From Orrella sp037026685 (GTDB lineage: Bacteria > Pseudomonadota > Gammaproteobacteria > Burkholderiales > Burkholderiaceae_B): a stretch of DNA of 64,000 bases. The stretch spans positions 1-64,000 of the forward strand of contig NZ_JBANET010000010.1 of assembly GCF_037026685.1 (NCBI RefSeq), given 5' to 3'. Under the pieces are notes generated by a model. It ran no database searches. It was not told the origin of the DNA and worked only from the letters and a program-made list of their open reading frames with translations. The number at the start of each line of letters is the position of its first letter. Within the stretch, counting starts at the first letter, position 1. Made by a program: the position numbers and the translations under genes. Positions 53,884-62,545 of this stretch are shown here, piece by piece.

Positions 53884-54889
53884 CGCCGCCTCCGCTACGT
53901 CCGCCGCCGCCGCCAAAGCCCCCGCCAAAGCCGCCGCCGAATCCACCGCCTCTTCGGGAGGACCAGCCGCCGGTGCTGGGCCAGGCCCCGCCCATGTGGC
54001 CGCGGCGCGAGGCACGCGCGCGGCTGTTTTCCTTCTTGCGGTGCTGCGCCGCCAGCAGCGCCAGCATGAATCCCGCGCCGGCCCCCGCCAGCGCCAGCAG
54101 GAGCGAGCCGCTGAACAGGTACGCCAGCAGCGCCGCCCCCAGCGCGGCCAGCCAGGGGGGCATCGCCAGCAGCAGAAAGGCGCCGAGCATGTAGAGATCG
54201 CCAGGCAGTTCGCGCGCGGCGCGCGCCGCATCCTGCCGTGCGGCGCGGGCTGGCGCGGGCAGGGCTTCGCCGCGCACCAGCGCCTCCAGCGCGTCCACGC
54301 CCGCCGCGATGCCGCCGGGGAAATCGCCCTGCTGCAGATGCGGCACGATGCGCTCGCGGATGATGCGGCTGGCCTGCACGTCGGTGACCGCGCCTTCCAG
54401 GCCGTATCCCACTTCGATGCGCAGCGTGCGGTCCTGGCTGGCCAGCACCAGCAGGATGCCGTCGTCCACGCCCTTGCGGCCGAGCCGCCATTGCTCGAAC
54501 ACGCGCACGGCATATTGCTCGATGCTGTCGGTGCCGGTGGTGGGCACCATCAGCACGGCGATCTGCGCGCCTTTTTCCGATTCCAGGGCGGCAAGCCGGC
54601 TTTCCAGCGTTTGCTTGAACGCGGCGTCCAGGGTGCCGGTCAGGTCGGTGACGCGCCCGGCCAGCACGGGGACCGGCGCCGCCTGGGCAGCGGCCGGCGC
54701 CGGGCTGGCGGCCTGGGACGGCGGGGAAGCCTGCTCGGGTGTTGCCGCGGGCGGGGTGGGCGCGGCGGGCGCGGCGGCGGCCTGCCCGGGCAGGCCGGCC
54801 ACGGCCAGGACCAGGGCCAGCAGCAAAGCCTGTCCCGCTGACCGCCACGCGGGGCGGCGGCCCGGACGGGTCTGGCGCAAGCCGGTCAT
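53864..54889 (-). CDS. TPM-domain protein with Gly-rich C-terminus (YgcG-like)
   Basis: This 341-residue protein has an N-terminal hydrophobic signal segment (ALLLALVLAVAGLPGQAAAA, about 20-39) and a Pro/Ala linker. A TPM domain follows (about 78-205: RVTDLTGTLDAAFKQTLESR, QIAVLMVPTTGTDSIEQYAVRVFEQW, DGILLVLASQDRTLRIEVGYG). A hydrophobic helical pair (about 225-265) precedes a Ser/Gly-rich tail with (GGGFGGGFGG)-type repeats. It is coupled to LemA by four-base overlap. Typical of LemA partners; the molecular function is unclear. Confidence 0.88.
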   Translation of the reverse strand: MTGLRQTRPGRRPAWRSAGQALLLALVLAVAGLPGQAAAAPAAPTPPAATPEQASPPSQAASPAPAAAQAAPVPVLAGRVTDLTGTLDAAFKQTLESRLAALESEKGAQIAVLMVPTTGTDSIEQYAVRVFEQWRLGRKGVDDGILLVLASQDRTLRIEVGYGLEGAVTDVQASRIIRERIVPHLQQGDFPGGIAAGVDALEALVRGEALPAPARAARQDAARAARELPGDLYMLGAFLLLAMPPWLAALGAALLAYLFSGSLLLALAGAGAGFMLALLAAQHRKKENSRARASRRGHMGGAWPSTGGWSSRRGGGFGGGFGGGFGGGGGRSGGGGASGRW

Positions 54890-55506
54890 CGGGCCGGGGC
54901 GGGCGCGGGGGCGCTGGTGCCAAAGTCCACGGCGGGCGGGCGGGACACCTCGGCTTCGTTTTCGACCGAGAAATTCGCCTTGGGCGAATAGCCGAACAGC
55001 TTGGCCGTGATCACGCCGGGAAACTGGCGCACCAGCACGTTGTACTGCTGCACCGACTGCACATAGCGGTTGCGCGCCACGGCGATGCGGTTCTCGGTGC
55101 CTTCGAGCTGCGCCAGCAGGTCGCGGAACAGGGCGTCGGCCTTGAGCTGCGGATAGTTTTCGCTGACCGCCAGCAGGCGCGAGAGGGCCGAGCCCAGTTC
55201 GCCCTGGGCTTGCTGGAAGCGCTGCACCTGCTGGGGATCGTCGAGCTGGTCGGCGGTGAGGTTGATCGAGCCTACCCGGGCCCGGGCGTTGGTGACGTCG
55301 GTCAGCACCTGCTGCTCGTGGCTGGCATAGCCCTTGACGGAGGCCACCAGGTTGGGGATCAGGTCGGCGCGCCGCTGGTACTGGTTGAGCACCTCGGACC
55401 AGGCCGCCGTGACCTGCTCGTCGGCCGACTGGATGGCGTTGTAGCCGCAACCCGAGAGCGACAGCGTCATCAGGGCGGCAAGCAGAAGGGAAAACGCACG
55501 TTTCAT
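54886..55506 (-). CDS. LemA family protein
   Basis: This 206-residue lipoprotein-like protein has an N-terminal signal ending with a cysteine (LSLSGCGYNAIQSADEQV, lipobox near 17-20). LemA hallmarks are AWSEVLNQYQRRADLIPNLVASVKGYASHEQQVLTDVTNARA and, near the end, YNVLVRQFPGVITAKLFGYSPKANF. The extended helical body tends to be amphipathic. It forms an operon with the two TPM genes (overlapping starts). Confidence 0.94.
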   Translation of the reverse strand: MKRAFSLLLAALMTLSLSGCGYNAIQSADEQVTAAWSEVLNQYQRRADLIPNLVASVKGYASHEQQVLTDVTNARARVGSINLTADQLDDPQQVQRFQQAQGELGSALSRLLAVSENYPQLKADALFRDLLAQLEGTENRIAVARNRYVQSVQQYNVLVRQFPGVITAKLFGYSPKANFSVENEAEVSRPPAVDFGTSAPAPAPAR

Positions 55507-55591
55507 GGCAGGAAAGACGACGACGGGGGAACCCGATTACAGCAGTTTTGCCGTGCGCCCGCCACCGGCCCGCCGCCTTGCCATCCCCGGC

Positions 55592-56203
55592 TCAATTGCC
55601 TTGCAGCCACCTCTGATAAGCCGAGCGGGTCGTGTCGGACACCGATTCCAGCACTTTCCGGTGATCGACCTGGTGGCGCAGCATCAGGCGCGCATCGGCC
55701 ACCGCGCGCGATTTGCAGAACCAGTGGCAGCTGTGCTGGAACAGGTACAGCTCGGCCGAAAGATGGTAGGCGCGCGTCTTGGCATCCCACTGGGCTTCGT
55801 TGTCCACGGCATGGCGCAGGCCGGCCGCATGGATTTGCAGCAGCGCGCGGAAATCCCGCAGCGCCGCCGCGGGAAGGAAGCGCTCGGCATAAGGCACGCA
55901 GAACGGGAAAGTGCCCATGAGCGTGGCTTGCGCGTCTTCCTTCTGCATGGCGTTGGCCAGCGATCGAACCTGCGCGGCCGCCGCGCGTTCGGTCTGCGCA
56001 AAGGTCTCCAGCACCTGCAGCTGGCGTGATTCCGACTGCTCGTGGATGGCGCGGGTGTAGCCTTGCGTGAGCGTTTCCATATGGCGTTCGAGCTGCAGCG
56101 TGGCCAGATGGCGTCCCAGCAAGGCGATGCGCATGCGCTGGTAGCGCACCCGCAGCGCCTGCCAGGCCACGATAAGCATCAACAGAAGTAAGGCGATATC
56201 CAC
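55592..56203 (-). CDS. Membrane-anchored helical protein of unknown function
   Basis: This 203-residue protein begins (GTG at 56203) with a single transmembrane helix (VDIALLLLMLIVAWQALRVRYQ). The soluble remainder is helical with many Ala, Gln and His and contains CHWFCKSRAVADARLM with two cysteines. No domain is recognised. It follows the terminator of the lysR-type gene and has about 85 bases to the lemA start. It is alone on its strand, between two operons. Confidence 0.65.
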   Translation of the reverse strand: MDIALLLLMLIVAWQALRVRYQRMRIALLGRHLATLQLERHMETLTQGYTRAIHEQSESRQLQVLETFAQTERAAAAQVRSLANAMQKEDAQATLMGTFPFCVPYAERFLPAAALRDFRALLQIHAAGLRHAVDNEAQWDAKTRAYHLSAELYLFQHSCHWFCKSRAVADARLMLRHQVDHRKVLESVSDTTRSAYQRWLQGN

Positions 56204-56243
56204 TGCTGCGCGTCCTCTTAAGCATCCCGCCTTGCGGGCGGCA

Positions 56244-56270
56244 CAAAAACAAAGGCCCGGGCCGGGGCCT
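56244..56270 (-). terminator. Rho-independent terminator of the lysR-type gene
   Basis: On the minus strand AGGCCC and GGGCCT pair around a 6-base loop, followed by TTGTTTTTG. It lies about 90 bases beyond the lysR stop and before the next gene. Confidence 0.75.
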
Positions 56271-56361
56271 GGGCTTGCGTGAAAACCGGTTGGATTCCTG
56301 GGGGGCCTAGTGTAAACAATGGCCAGCAGCTTTCCGGGCCGGGCGCGCGGCCGCCCAGCCC

Positions 56362-57237
56362 TTATTTCCCGTTGCCGCCCAGCGCCTCGATCAGGTTGCG
56401 GAACGCGGGCACGTCGTATCCCTGGCGCCAGACCAGCAGCGTGTCGACGGAACCGACCGGCAAGGTCTTCATGGCCGCGGGGACATCGTTCATCCTGAGG
56501 ACGCTTGCAGGCAGCAAGGCCACGCAAGCGCCTGCCGCCACGCAGGCGATCATGGCGTGGTAGGAAGCCATTTCCAGCACCGTCCATTCCGTGGAGCCGG
56601 CCACACCCAGCAGGTCCTCGGCGATGCTGCGGTAGCTGCATCCCTGGGGAAACGCGGCCAGCGCGCGCGTGCGCAGGTCGGCGGCCCGGCGCACGCCGGC
56701 CTGGCTGGCGGGCAACAGCAGCTTCAGGTCCTCGCGCCACGCCCGCACCGAGGCCAGCCCCATATCGGCCAAGACGGAAGCGTCCTGGAACGAGGGTGGC
56801 AGGGCGACGAATGCACAGTCCAGCCGGCCTGTGCGGACCTGTTCGATCAGGGGCCGCGACGGGCCCGTGGCCAGCTCCAGGCGCGTGGACGGATGGCGCG
56901 CGTGGTAGGTCGTCAACAAGGCGGGCAGCCGGCTGGCCGCGGTGCTTTCCATGCTGCCGATGCGCAGCGCGCCGCCCTGGCGTCCCCCGCTTACGACGTG
57001 CCGGGCTTCGTCTTCCAATGCCAGCAGGCGCGCCGCGTAGTCCAGGAAGCGCTCGCCGGCCGTGGACAGCGCCATGCGCTTGCCGGTGCGCACGAACAAC
57101 TGGCAGCCCAGTTCCGCTTCCAGTTGCTGGATGCGTGTCGTGACGTTGGACGCGGCCCGTCCCAGTCGGGCCGCCGCATGGGTGATGCTCAGTTCGGATG
57201 CGACCGAGCGGAAGATCCTGAGCGATTCCGAGTCCAT
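56362..57237 (-). CDS. LysR family transcriptional regulator
   Basis: This 291-residue regulator has a winged helix at the N-terminus (LRIFRSVASELSITHAAARLGRAASNVTTRIQQLEAELG, about 6-44) and the usual LysR effector domain, including VVSGGRQGGALRIGSMES and VLPASVLRMNDVPAAM. It is divergent from the nitronate monooxygenase gene with 86 bases between starts. The AT-rich centre has T-N11-A motifs (for example in GATTGAAATGATTTGATTA), so it likely regulates that gene. Confidence 0.92.
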   Translation of the reverse strand: MDSESLRIFRSVASELSITHAAARLGRAASNVTTRIQQLEAELGCQLFVRTGKRMALSTAGERFLDYAARLLALEDEARHVVSGGRQGGALRIGSMESTAASRLPALLTTYHARHPSTRLELATGPSRPLIEQVRTGRLDCAFVALPPSFQDASVLADMGLASVRAWREDLKLLLPASQAGVRRAADLRTRALAAFPQGCSYRSIAEDLLGVAGSTEWTVLEMASYHAMIACVAAGACVALLPASVLRMNDVPAAMKTLPVGSVDTLLVWRQGYDVPAFRNLIEALGGNGK

Positions 57238-57323
57238 GTTGTTCTCTAGATTGAAATGATTTGATTATTTTATTCTTATTATGGGAATATCTGCCGGTGA
57301 TCACGCGCTCCAAAGGAAACGAT

Positions 57324-58385
57324 ATGAACGCAAGCCGCGAGTTTCTGGGCCGGCTCGGCCTCCAGCATCCCATCATCCAGGCTCCGATGGCCGGTGTCTC
57401 CACGCCCAGCCTGGCGGCGGCCGTCTCCAATGCCGGTGCGCTGGGTTCGCTGGGCATCGGCGCAAGCACGCTCGCCCAGGCTCGACAGGCCATCGAGCAA
57501 ACCCGCTCGCTGACCTCGAAGTCTTTCAACGTCAACGTGTTTTGCCATGCCCCGGCCCGCCGCGATGGCGCGCGCGAGGCGGCATGGATCGCCCACCACG
57601 CCCCGCTGTTTGCCGAAGTCGGCGCGACGCCCCCGGAGAGCCTTGGCGAGATATACAAGACCTTCCTCGGCGACGACGCGGCGTTCGCGCTGTTGCTCGA
57701 GCACAGGCCGGCCGTGGTGAGCTTTCATTTCGGGCTGCCGCCGGCCGATCGGATCCTGGCGCTGCGCCAGGCCGGCATCTATACGCTCGCCACGGCGACC
57801 AGCCTGCAGGAGGCCCGGCGCATCGAGCAGGCCGGTGTCGACGCCATCGTGGCCCAGGGCATCGAGGCGGGCGGGCACCGAGGCGTCTTCGACCCCGACG
57901 CCGGCGACGAATGCCTGAGCACGTCGGTGCTGGTGCGCCTGCTCGTGCAGCGCACTTCGCTGCCTATCATCGCAGCCGGCGGCATCATGGACGGCCGCGG
58001 CATCAAGGCCGCGCTGGACCTGGGCGCGGCCGCCGCCCAGCTGGGAACGGCTTTCGTGCTGTGCCCGGAATCCGCCGCCAACGAGGGCTATCGCGCCAAT
58101 CTCAAGAGCGAGCGGGCCTGGGCAACCCGGGTGACGCGCGTGCTGTCCGGCCGGCCGGCACGGGGCATGGTCAACCGCTTTATCACGTTCGCGCAGTCCC
58201 CCGGCAGCCCGCCGCCGGCGGACTACCCCGTCGCGTACGACCTGGCCAAGCAGCTGAACGCGGCGGCGGCCAAGCTTGGAAACGACGAGTTCGCCGCCCA
58301 GTGGGCAGGCCAGGGCGCCCCGCTGGCGCGGGAAATGCCGGCGGCGCAACTGGTTGGCGCACTGGCCGGCGAGCTGTCGGCTTGA
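57324..58385 (+). CDS. Nitronate monooxygenase (2-nitropropane dioxygenase family)
   Basis: This 353-residue FMN-dependent enzyme oxidises alkyl nitronates. The N-terminus LQHPIIQAPMAGVSTPSLAAA and AVSNAGALGSLGIGASTL are typical. IVAQGIEAGGHRGVFDPD contains the catalytic-base histidine region, and PIIAAGGIMDGRGIKAAL is the FMN-phosphate loop. The start ATG is preceded by AAAGGAAA. It is divergent from the LysR gene and probably its target. Class I members detoxify propionate-3-nitronate. Confidence 0.93.
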   Translation: MNASREFLGRLGLQHPIIQAPMAGVSTPSLAAAVSNAGALGSLGIGASTLAQARQAIEQTRSLTSKSFNVNVFCHAPARRDGAREAAWIAHHAPLFAEVGATPPESLGEIYKTFLGDDAAFALLLEHRPAVVSFHFGLPPADRILALRQAGIYTLATATSLQEARRIEQAGVDAIVAQGIEAGGHRGVFDPDAGDECLSTSVLVRLLVQRTSLPIIAAGGIMDGRGIKAALDLGAAAAQLGTAFVLCPESAANEGYRANLKSERAWATRVTRVLSGRPARGMVNRFITFAQSPGSPPPADYPVAYDLAKQLNAAAAKLGNDEFAAQWAGQGAPLAREMPAAQLVGALAGELSA

Positions 58386-58511
58386 GCCCGGCCGCGCGAA
58401 GATTTACGGTGCGTTCAGCCCACAGCTAAGATAGGAGGCGTTGTGCCGCCGCGGCGGTTCATCGTCTCCATCTTTCCTGCTTTCTTGAGGTAACCATGAG
58501 GAAGACGCAGC

Positions 58512-58973
58512 GTGTCGATTGAAGCGGTACGAAGATTCTTCGAGGAGAAAGCGCCCGGCATCCAGGTTATCGAACACCAGCAGAGCACGGCCACGGTCGC
58601 GCAGGCCGCTGCGGTATTGGGAGTGGCCCAGGCGCAGATCGCCAAGACGCTGGCGCTCGGTCTTGCCGATGGCCTCGCGTTGTTCGTGCTGGCCGGAAAC
58701 GTCCGGCTGGATAACCAGAAATTCAAGGCGGCATTCGGCGCCAAGCCCCGGATGCTGCCGCCCGATCAGACCCTGGCATTGACCGGCCACCCTGTTGGCG
58801 GCGTCTGCCCGTTCGCCGTGGGCGATGAGGTGAAAATCTACTGCGATGTCTCCCTGCAGGCCCATGAAGAGATCTACCCGGCGGCCGGCTCGCCCAATAG
58901 CGCGGTACGGCTTTCTCCGGACCAGCTGGCGCAGCTGGTCAACGCGCAGTGGGTGGATATCGGCAAGGTGTAG
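58512..58973 (+). CDS. YbaK/EbsC-type aminoacyl-tRNA deacylase
   Basis: This 153-residue protein is in the YbaK/ProX family that clears mischarged aminoacyl-tRNA. Family features are the N-terminal TATVAQAAAVLGVAQAQIAKTLAL, the conserved lysine, LFVLAGNVRLDNQKFKAAFG and the GHPVGGVCPFAVGDEVKIYCDVSL motif. The start is a GTG with GAAGACGCAGC upstream (no strong Shine-Dalgarno). It is followed by a strong terminator, beyond which the ICE end is found. The exact substrate (Cys-tRNAPro, Ala-tRNAPro) is unknown. Confidence 0.92.
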   Translation: MSIEAVRRFFEEKAPGIQVIEHQQSTATVAQAAAVLGVAQAQIAKTLALGLADGLALFVLAGNVRLDNQKFKAAFGAKPRMLPPDQTLALTGHPVGGVCPFAVGDEVKIYCDVSLQAHEEIYPAAGSPNSAVRLSPDQLAQLVNAQWVDIGKV

Positions 58974-59006
58974 GCAAAGCCGCACGCCAGCAGGCGTCGC
59001 TGGACG

Positions 59007-59045
59007 AAAAAAAAGGCCGAAACACGCGGTGTCCGGCCTTTTTTT
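59007..59045. terminator. Bidirectional terminator after ybaK
   Basis: Eight A, then GGCCG, an ACAC/GTGT inner stem, CGGCC and a run of seven T. The symmetrical A/T flanks allow action in both directions. Confidence 0.93.
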
Positions 59046-59051
59046 AATCGC

Positions 59052-59077
59052 CCATGAACCTAGGTGGGTGTTCATGG
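59052..59077. repeat. Hairpin beside the ICE attachment site
   Basis: CCATGAAC and GTTCATGG pair around a 10-base loop. It lies 10 bases from the att site on the chromosomal side; on the minus strand it would follow a tRNA-Gly 3' end, so it may be the tRNA's original terminator. Confidence 0.55.
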
Positions 59078-59086
59078 ACCAGAATC

Positions 59087-59104
59087 TGGAGCGGGAAACG
59101 AGTC
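59087..59104 (-). other. ICE attachment site (attR), 18-bp tRNA-Gly 3' end
   Basis: Minus strand GACTCGTTTCCCGCTCCA matches the 3' end of tRNA-Gly(GCC) used by ICEclc (GTCTCGTTTCCCGCTCCA as I recall it) at 17 of 18 bases. The rest of a tRNA is absent on either side, so this is the duplicated end; the intact tRNA-Gly should be at the other border, outside the window. Confidence 0.85.
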
Positions 59105-59339
59105 ATGCATTAGAGCGCTAAGTCTCTGTTTCCCAATCACTTTCTCCACTGTGGTGATTAGTGAAGAACTCAATTATAGCCTTGTTTTTCGCCCTCGGCA
59201 ACAAAGTTCATCCAACCACTTCCACCAGCGTCCAAGGATGGTCCATCCACCCGTCGTTACGCCTGATGCGTCGAGCTGCTCAGCGGGTTTGAACCGCCCC
59301 GGAAAATCTGGAGGCTCCATTCCTTGAGAAGATGGAGCT

Positions 59340-59663
59340 ATGAGCAGAGCAAGCAAGTTCTCCCCGGAAGTCCGGGAACGGTCGGTGAAGATGGTGCTGG
59401 AGCACCAAGACGAGTACGAGTCGCAGTGGGCGGCGATCGTGTCGGTGGCGGCCAAGGTTGGCTGCACGGCCGAGACGCTGCGAGGCTGGCTTCGCCAGCA
59501 CGAGCGCGACACGGGCAAGCGTGACGGCGTAACGACGGCCGAGAAGGAGCGCATCAGGGCGCTCGAACGCGAGGTGCGCGAGCTGCGCCAGGCCAACGAG
59601 ATCCTACGCAAGGCGTCGGCGTATTTTGCCCAGGCGGAGCTCGACCGCCCCTTCAAACGATGA
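59340..59663 (+). CDS. IS3-family transposase OrfA (helix-turn-helix)
   Basis: This 107-residue protein has an HTH_Tnp_1-type N-terminus (KFSPEVRERSVKMVLEHQDE ... GCTAETLRGWLRQHE) and a leucine-zipper-like helix at the end (ALEREVRELRQANEILRKASAYFAQAEL). It ends with ATGA overlap into orfB, the usual IS3 arrangement in which an OrfAB fusion is made by minus-one frameshifting. GGAG precedes its start. Confidence 0.95.
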   Translation: MSRASKFSPEVRERSVKMVLEHQDEYESQWAAIVSVAAKVGCTAETLRGWLRQHERDTGKRDGVTTAEKERIRALEREVRELRQANEILRKASAYFAQAELDRPFKR

Positions 59664-60565
59664 AGCGATTCGTCGATGAGCAGCGAGACGTTCACGGGGT
59701 CGAGCCGATCTGCAAGGTGCTGCAGATCGCCCCGTCGACGTACTACGCGCATGCGGCCAGGCAGGCCGATCCGGAGCTGCGATCGCAGCGGGTGAAGACC
59801 GACGAGATACTGATACCCGAGGTGCAGCGCGTGTGGGACGACAACTACCAGGTCTACGGGGTACGCAAGGTCTGGCGGCAGCTGCGGCGCGAGCGAGTCG
59901 ACGTTGCGCGCTGTACCGTGCAGCGGCTGATGAAGCGGCTTGGGCTGAGGGGCGTTGTTCGAGGCAAGGCCGTGCGCACGACGGTGAGCGATCCGAAGGC
60001 GCCGTGCCCGCTCGATCACGTGAAGCGGCAATTCAAGGCCGATCGGCCGAACGCGCTGTGGGTCAGCGACTTCACGTACGTCTCGACTTGGCAAGGATGG
60101 GTCTACGTCGCTTTCGTCATCGACGTGTTCGCCCGTCGCATCGTGGGCTGGAAGGCCTCCTGCTCGATGCAGACGGACTTCGTGCTCGACGCGCTCGAGC
60201 AGGCGTTGTACGCGAGGAAGCCGGTCGGCCCGGATCGCCTGATCCACCACAGCGACCGAGGCGTCCAGTACGTGTCGATCCGATACACCGAGCGGCTGGC
60301 CGAGGCGGGCCTGGAGCCCTCTGTGGGCAGCGTGGGCGACTCGTTCGACAACGCACTGGCCGAGACCATCAACGGCCTCTACAAGGCCGAGGTGATCCAT
60401 CGGAAGTCATCCTGGCGCACGCGCGACGAAGTCGAGTGGGCCACGCTCCATTGGGTCGACTGGTTCAACAACCGCCGATTGCTTGAACCGATCGGTAATA
60501 TCCCGCCGGCCGAAGCCGAAGCCAACTACTATTCGCAACCCAACGAGTCCGTCATGTCGGCGTGA
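59660..60565 (+). CDS. IS3-family transposase OrfB (DDE catalytic domain)
   Basis: This 301-residue catalytic part has an HTH_21 region (YGVRKVWRQLRRERVDVARCTVQRLMKRLGLRG) and the rve integrase core. The DDE triad is in ALWVSDFTYVSTWQGW (D), LIHHSDRGVQYVS (D) and NALAETINGLYKAEVI (E). The C-terminal WFNNRRLLEPIGNIPPAE is family-typical. The frame is intact up to the right terminal repeat. Confidence 0.95.
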   Translation: MKRFVDEQRDVHGVEPICKVLQIAPSTYYAHAARQADPELRSQRVKTDEILIPEVQRVWDDNYQVYGVRKVWRQLRRERVDVARCTVQRLMKRLGLRGVVRGKAVRTTVSDPKAPCPLDHVKRQFKADRPNALWVSDFTYVSTWQGWVYVAFVIDVFARRIVGWKASCSMQTDFVLDALEQALYARKPVGPDRLIHHSDRGVQYVSIRYTERLAEAGLEPSVGSVGDSFDNALAETINGLYKAEVIHRKSSWRTRDEVEWATLHWVDWFNNRRLLEPIGNIPPAEAEANYYSQPNESVMSA

Positions 60566-60810
60566 CTCAACCCAAGGAGTCTCCGGGAAACCCGGGGCGG
60601 TTCAGGTTCGCTATCGAACTCCAACTTGCGACGATCATGACTTGCGCTCGCTCCGCAGGCAGCGCGGGGTGGTGTCGCGTGGACTGCCTGGCACCTGGAC
60701 GGCTGTAGGACACGACCGCCGGCATCGGAACACCGCAAGTACTCATCTTTACATCGCTGCGGCTAACTTCGCCGGAGCGCAACGCGGCGCCAGTGTAGTG
60801 GCAGCCAGCC

Positions 60811-61311
60811 TCAACGAAGGCGTGCAGCAATCCGGTTCATCTGCTCGATCTCCGCGCGCTGGCCATCGGAAATCGCTTGGCATAGGTTGACGAGTTCCGG
60901 ATCTGAGAGCTGCGCCTCGCGGCACATGAGGATAGCTCCCGAATGGTGCGGGACCATAGACGCGATGAACTGTCGATCGCCGATTCCGGTTTGAGCACGG
61001 GTAGCGGCAAAAGAACCGAGTGTGAGAACGGCAAACAAGCCGTACAGCACGAGATTGAGCCGCCGGTTTGGAAACATGCCGTGCATTGTCGCTAGCATGA
61101 AGATGCCCATTGGCGCCCACATAGTGACCGCCATGTAGAGCATGTTGAGATTGTTTCTGAAGTCCCTAGCGCCGTCGATCATGCTGAACATTACGAAGTA
61201 CATGACGACGAGTCCCAACACCATGTTCACCCAGAACTTGGCGTATGGTCGGCCGTGCTTACCCATCTGACCGGATGTGTGATGTTGATGTTCATGGGAA
61301 TGTTCAGCCAT
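60811..61311 (-). CDS. DUF305 protein with three membrane segments and a His-rich N-terminus
   Basis: This 166-residue protein has a His-rich start (MAEHSHEHQHHTSGQMGKHG), three hydrophobic segments (about 29-48, 59-81, 84-103) and a periplasmic-type DUF305 domain (about 110-166) with the signature SMVPHHSGAILMCREAQLSD. DUF305 proteins accompany copper or other metal-resistance genes. No metal pump is adjacent, so it may be cargo that has lost its neighbours. It lies between the IS and bisR on the ICE. Confidence 0.85.
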   Translation of the reverse strand: MAEHSHEHQHHTSGQMGKHGRPYAKFWVNMVLGLVVMYFVMFSMIDGARDFRNNLNMLYMAVTMWAPMGIFMLATMHGMFPNRRLNLVLYGLFAVLTLGSFAATRAQTGIGDRQFIASMVPHHSGAILMCREAQLSDPELVNLCQAISDGQRAEIEQMNRIAARLR

Positions 61312-61761
61312 CTCCGTCTCCTATTTGCTGGGGCAACCTGGCAGGGTCACTGGTACTGCGGCAGATACTTTGTCGATATATCAGCATGTGGAGCGATGCA
61401 TCACTAACCGCTGATTTCCAGTCCCCAACTGGACGTAGGGGCGTCGAACGCTTCAACTCGCGGGTCTTGAACCGTCTGGATATCAGACCATACCAAATCG
61501 GTCTTGATGGGCTTTGCGCCACCTATGACGCTGGTACCGTGAGCGCCAATATCGAGCTTGCGTCCTCATCGCTCGATGGGCCGGCAACTGATCGATTCTT
61601 GCATATCAAGCAAGACAAGGCCACCTGCGGCGGACGCCAATGGCCTCCTCCGCCTTCGCTTAGGGCATCGCCTCAAGCGTCCGTCGCAGGCCATAACGAC
61701 ACAACAGCCCTTGGGCAAGAAAGGAGCCGGTGATGTAGCGCACCCGAAAGGAGACGAAGAC
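61312..61761. other. Gene-free segment upstream of the bisR-like gene
   Basis: About 450 bases show only short, unrecognised frames. It holds the promoters for the DUF305 gene and the bisR-like gene. No remnant of a LysR or MarR regulator gene could be identified. A GGAG ribosome site (AAAGGAGACGAAGAC) precedes the bisR-like start. Confidence 0.45.
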
Positions 61762-62508
61762 ATGCACAAGGACATTTCAACATCAAAGGTGTTCTATCGT
61801 CCCATCGAGGCGGCCATCCGATGGGCTGGGTTGCTGCGGTATCTGCCGATGATCCTGGCCACGATCGCGTCACCGCGTGTCCTGCCTCGGTCGCTGAACT
61901 GCCCTCGATGGAATGAGTGCCGGCTGCACTCGGAACGTATCTATGACGGCATCCTCAACGGAGAGCTGCCCTACGGCAAGAACGGGATCACGCTCAATGA
62001 TCCGAAGCTGCTCAATTCTCTAGATCTGACTGTTCGCCATGTCGATCTGAAACGCTGGATGCGCACCCACTACCCCGAGCACCGGCCAGGATTTCTGTTC
62101 AGCCGTGGCGAACGCATGGCGCATCCTTTCATCACCATGGAAACAGGACAGGCGATCCTCGTGGAGCGGCTGGCCCTTCAGGCCGCGCTTGAACAAGCCC
62201 GACGTGAGATGCGAGAACTGCAGGAGCAGCACGACACGCTACTCAAGCAATCCTCGGTGCTGTTGGCATCCAAGCAATGCGAGATCAGCGAACGGGCGGA
62301 AACGACCTATCTCAACATCATTGGTGGGATGTTGACGCTGATGCTGAGCCAGTCGCCTTCAGGCGTGCCCTATTCCAGCTTCAAAACGCAGGAGGCCCTT
62401 GTCTCTGCATTGGTCGCCCACTACGGCGGCACCATGGGCATCACTGAGCGCACCTTAAACGGAAAGTTCGCCAACGCTAAGAGGTACGTCCGTAGCGCAA
62501 GCGCATGA
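61762..62508 (+). CDS. BisR-like ICE transfer-competence activator
   Basis: This 248-residue protein is placed immediately upstream of alpA-parA-shi, as bisR is in ICEclc; the length agrees with BisR (about 251 residues as I recall). It has no recognised domain apart from a coiled segment (ALQAALEQARREMRELQEQHDTLLKQ, about 135-160). The C-terminal region (ALVSALVAHYGGTMGITERTLNGKFANAKRYV) looks like a helix-turn-helix. In ICEclc BisR switches on the alpA promoter and then BisDC sustains it. The start is the ATG giving MHKDISTSKVFYRP. Assigned by position and size, not by alignment. Confidence 0.6.
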   Translation: MHKDISTSKVFYRPIEAAIRWAGLLRYLPMILATIASPRVLPRSLNCPRWNECRLHSERIYDGILNGELPYGKNGITLNDPKLLNSLDLTVRHVDLKRWMRTHYPEHRPGFLFSRGERMAHPFITMETGQAILVERLALQAALEQARREMRELQEQHDTLLKQSSVLLASKQCEISERAETTYLNIIGGMLTLMLSQSPSGVPYSSFKTQEALVSALVAHYGGTMGITERTLNGKFANAKRYVRSASA

Positions 62509-62526
62509 GGTTATCCAGCTTGTATG

Positions 62527-62545
62527 TGCAATCGCGGAGATTGCA
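62527..62545. promoter_or_regulatory. Candidate BisR/BisDC operator in the alpA promoter region
   Basis: TGCAATC and GATTGCA (62527-62533, 62539-62545) form a dyad with 5-base spacing, and a further TGCAAT (62548-62553) follows. TATTGAAT (about 62573) may be the -10 element. It lies about 85 bases before the alpA start. Confidence 0.5.

Larger units (their letters stand above)
59290..60604 (+). mobile_element. IS3-family insertion sequence, complete (1315 bp)
   Basis: The terminal inverted repeats start TGAACCGCCCCGG at 59290 and, on the minus strand, at 60604; 22 of the first 29 positions agree. Direct repeats GGTT flank it (59286-59289 and 60605-60608). The two overlapping reading frames orfA and orfB are intact, so the copy looks recent and potentially active. 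Confidence 0.95.

Noticed and set aside
59340..60565. Two unrelated genes instead of an IS transposase pair
   Set aside because: HTH plus DDE motifs, ATGA overlap, terminal repeats and target duplication all indicate one IS3-family element.
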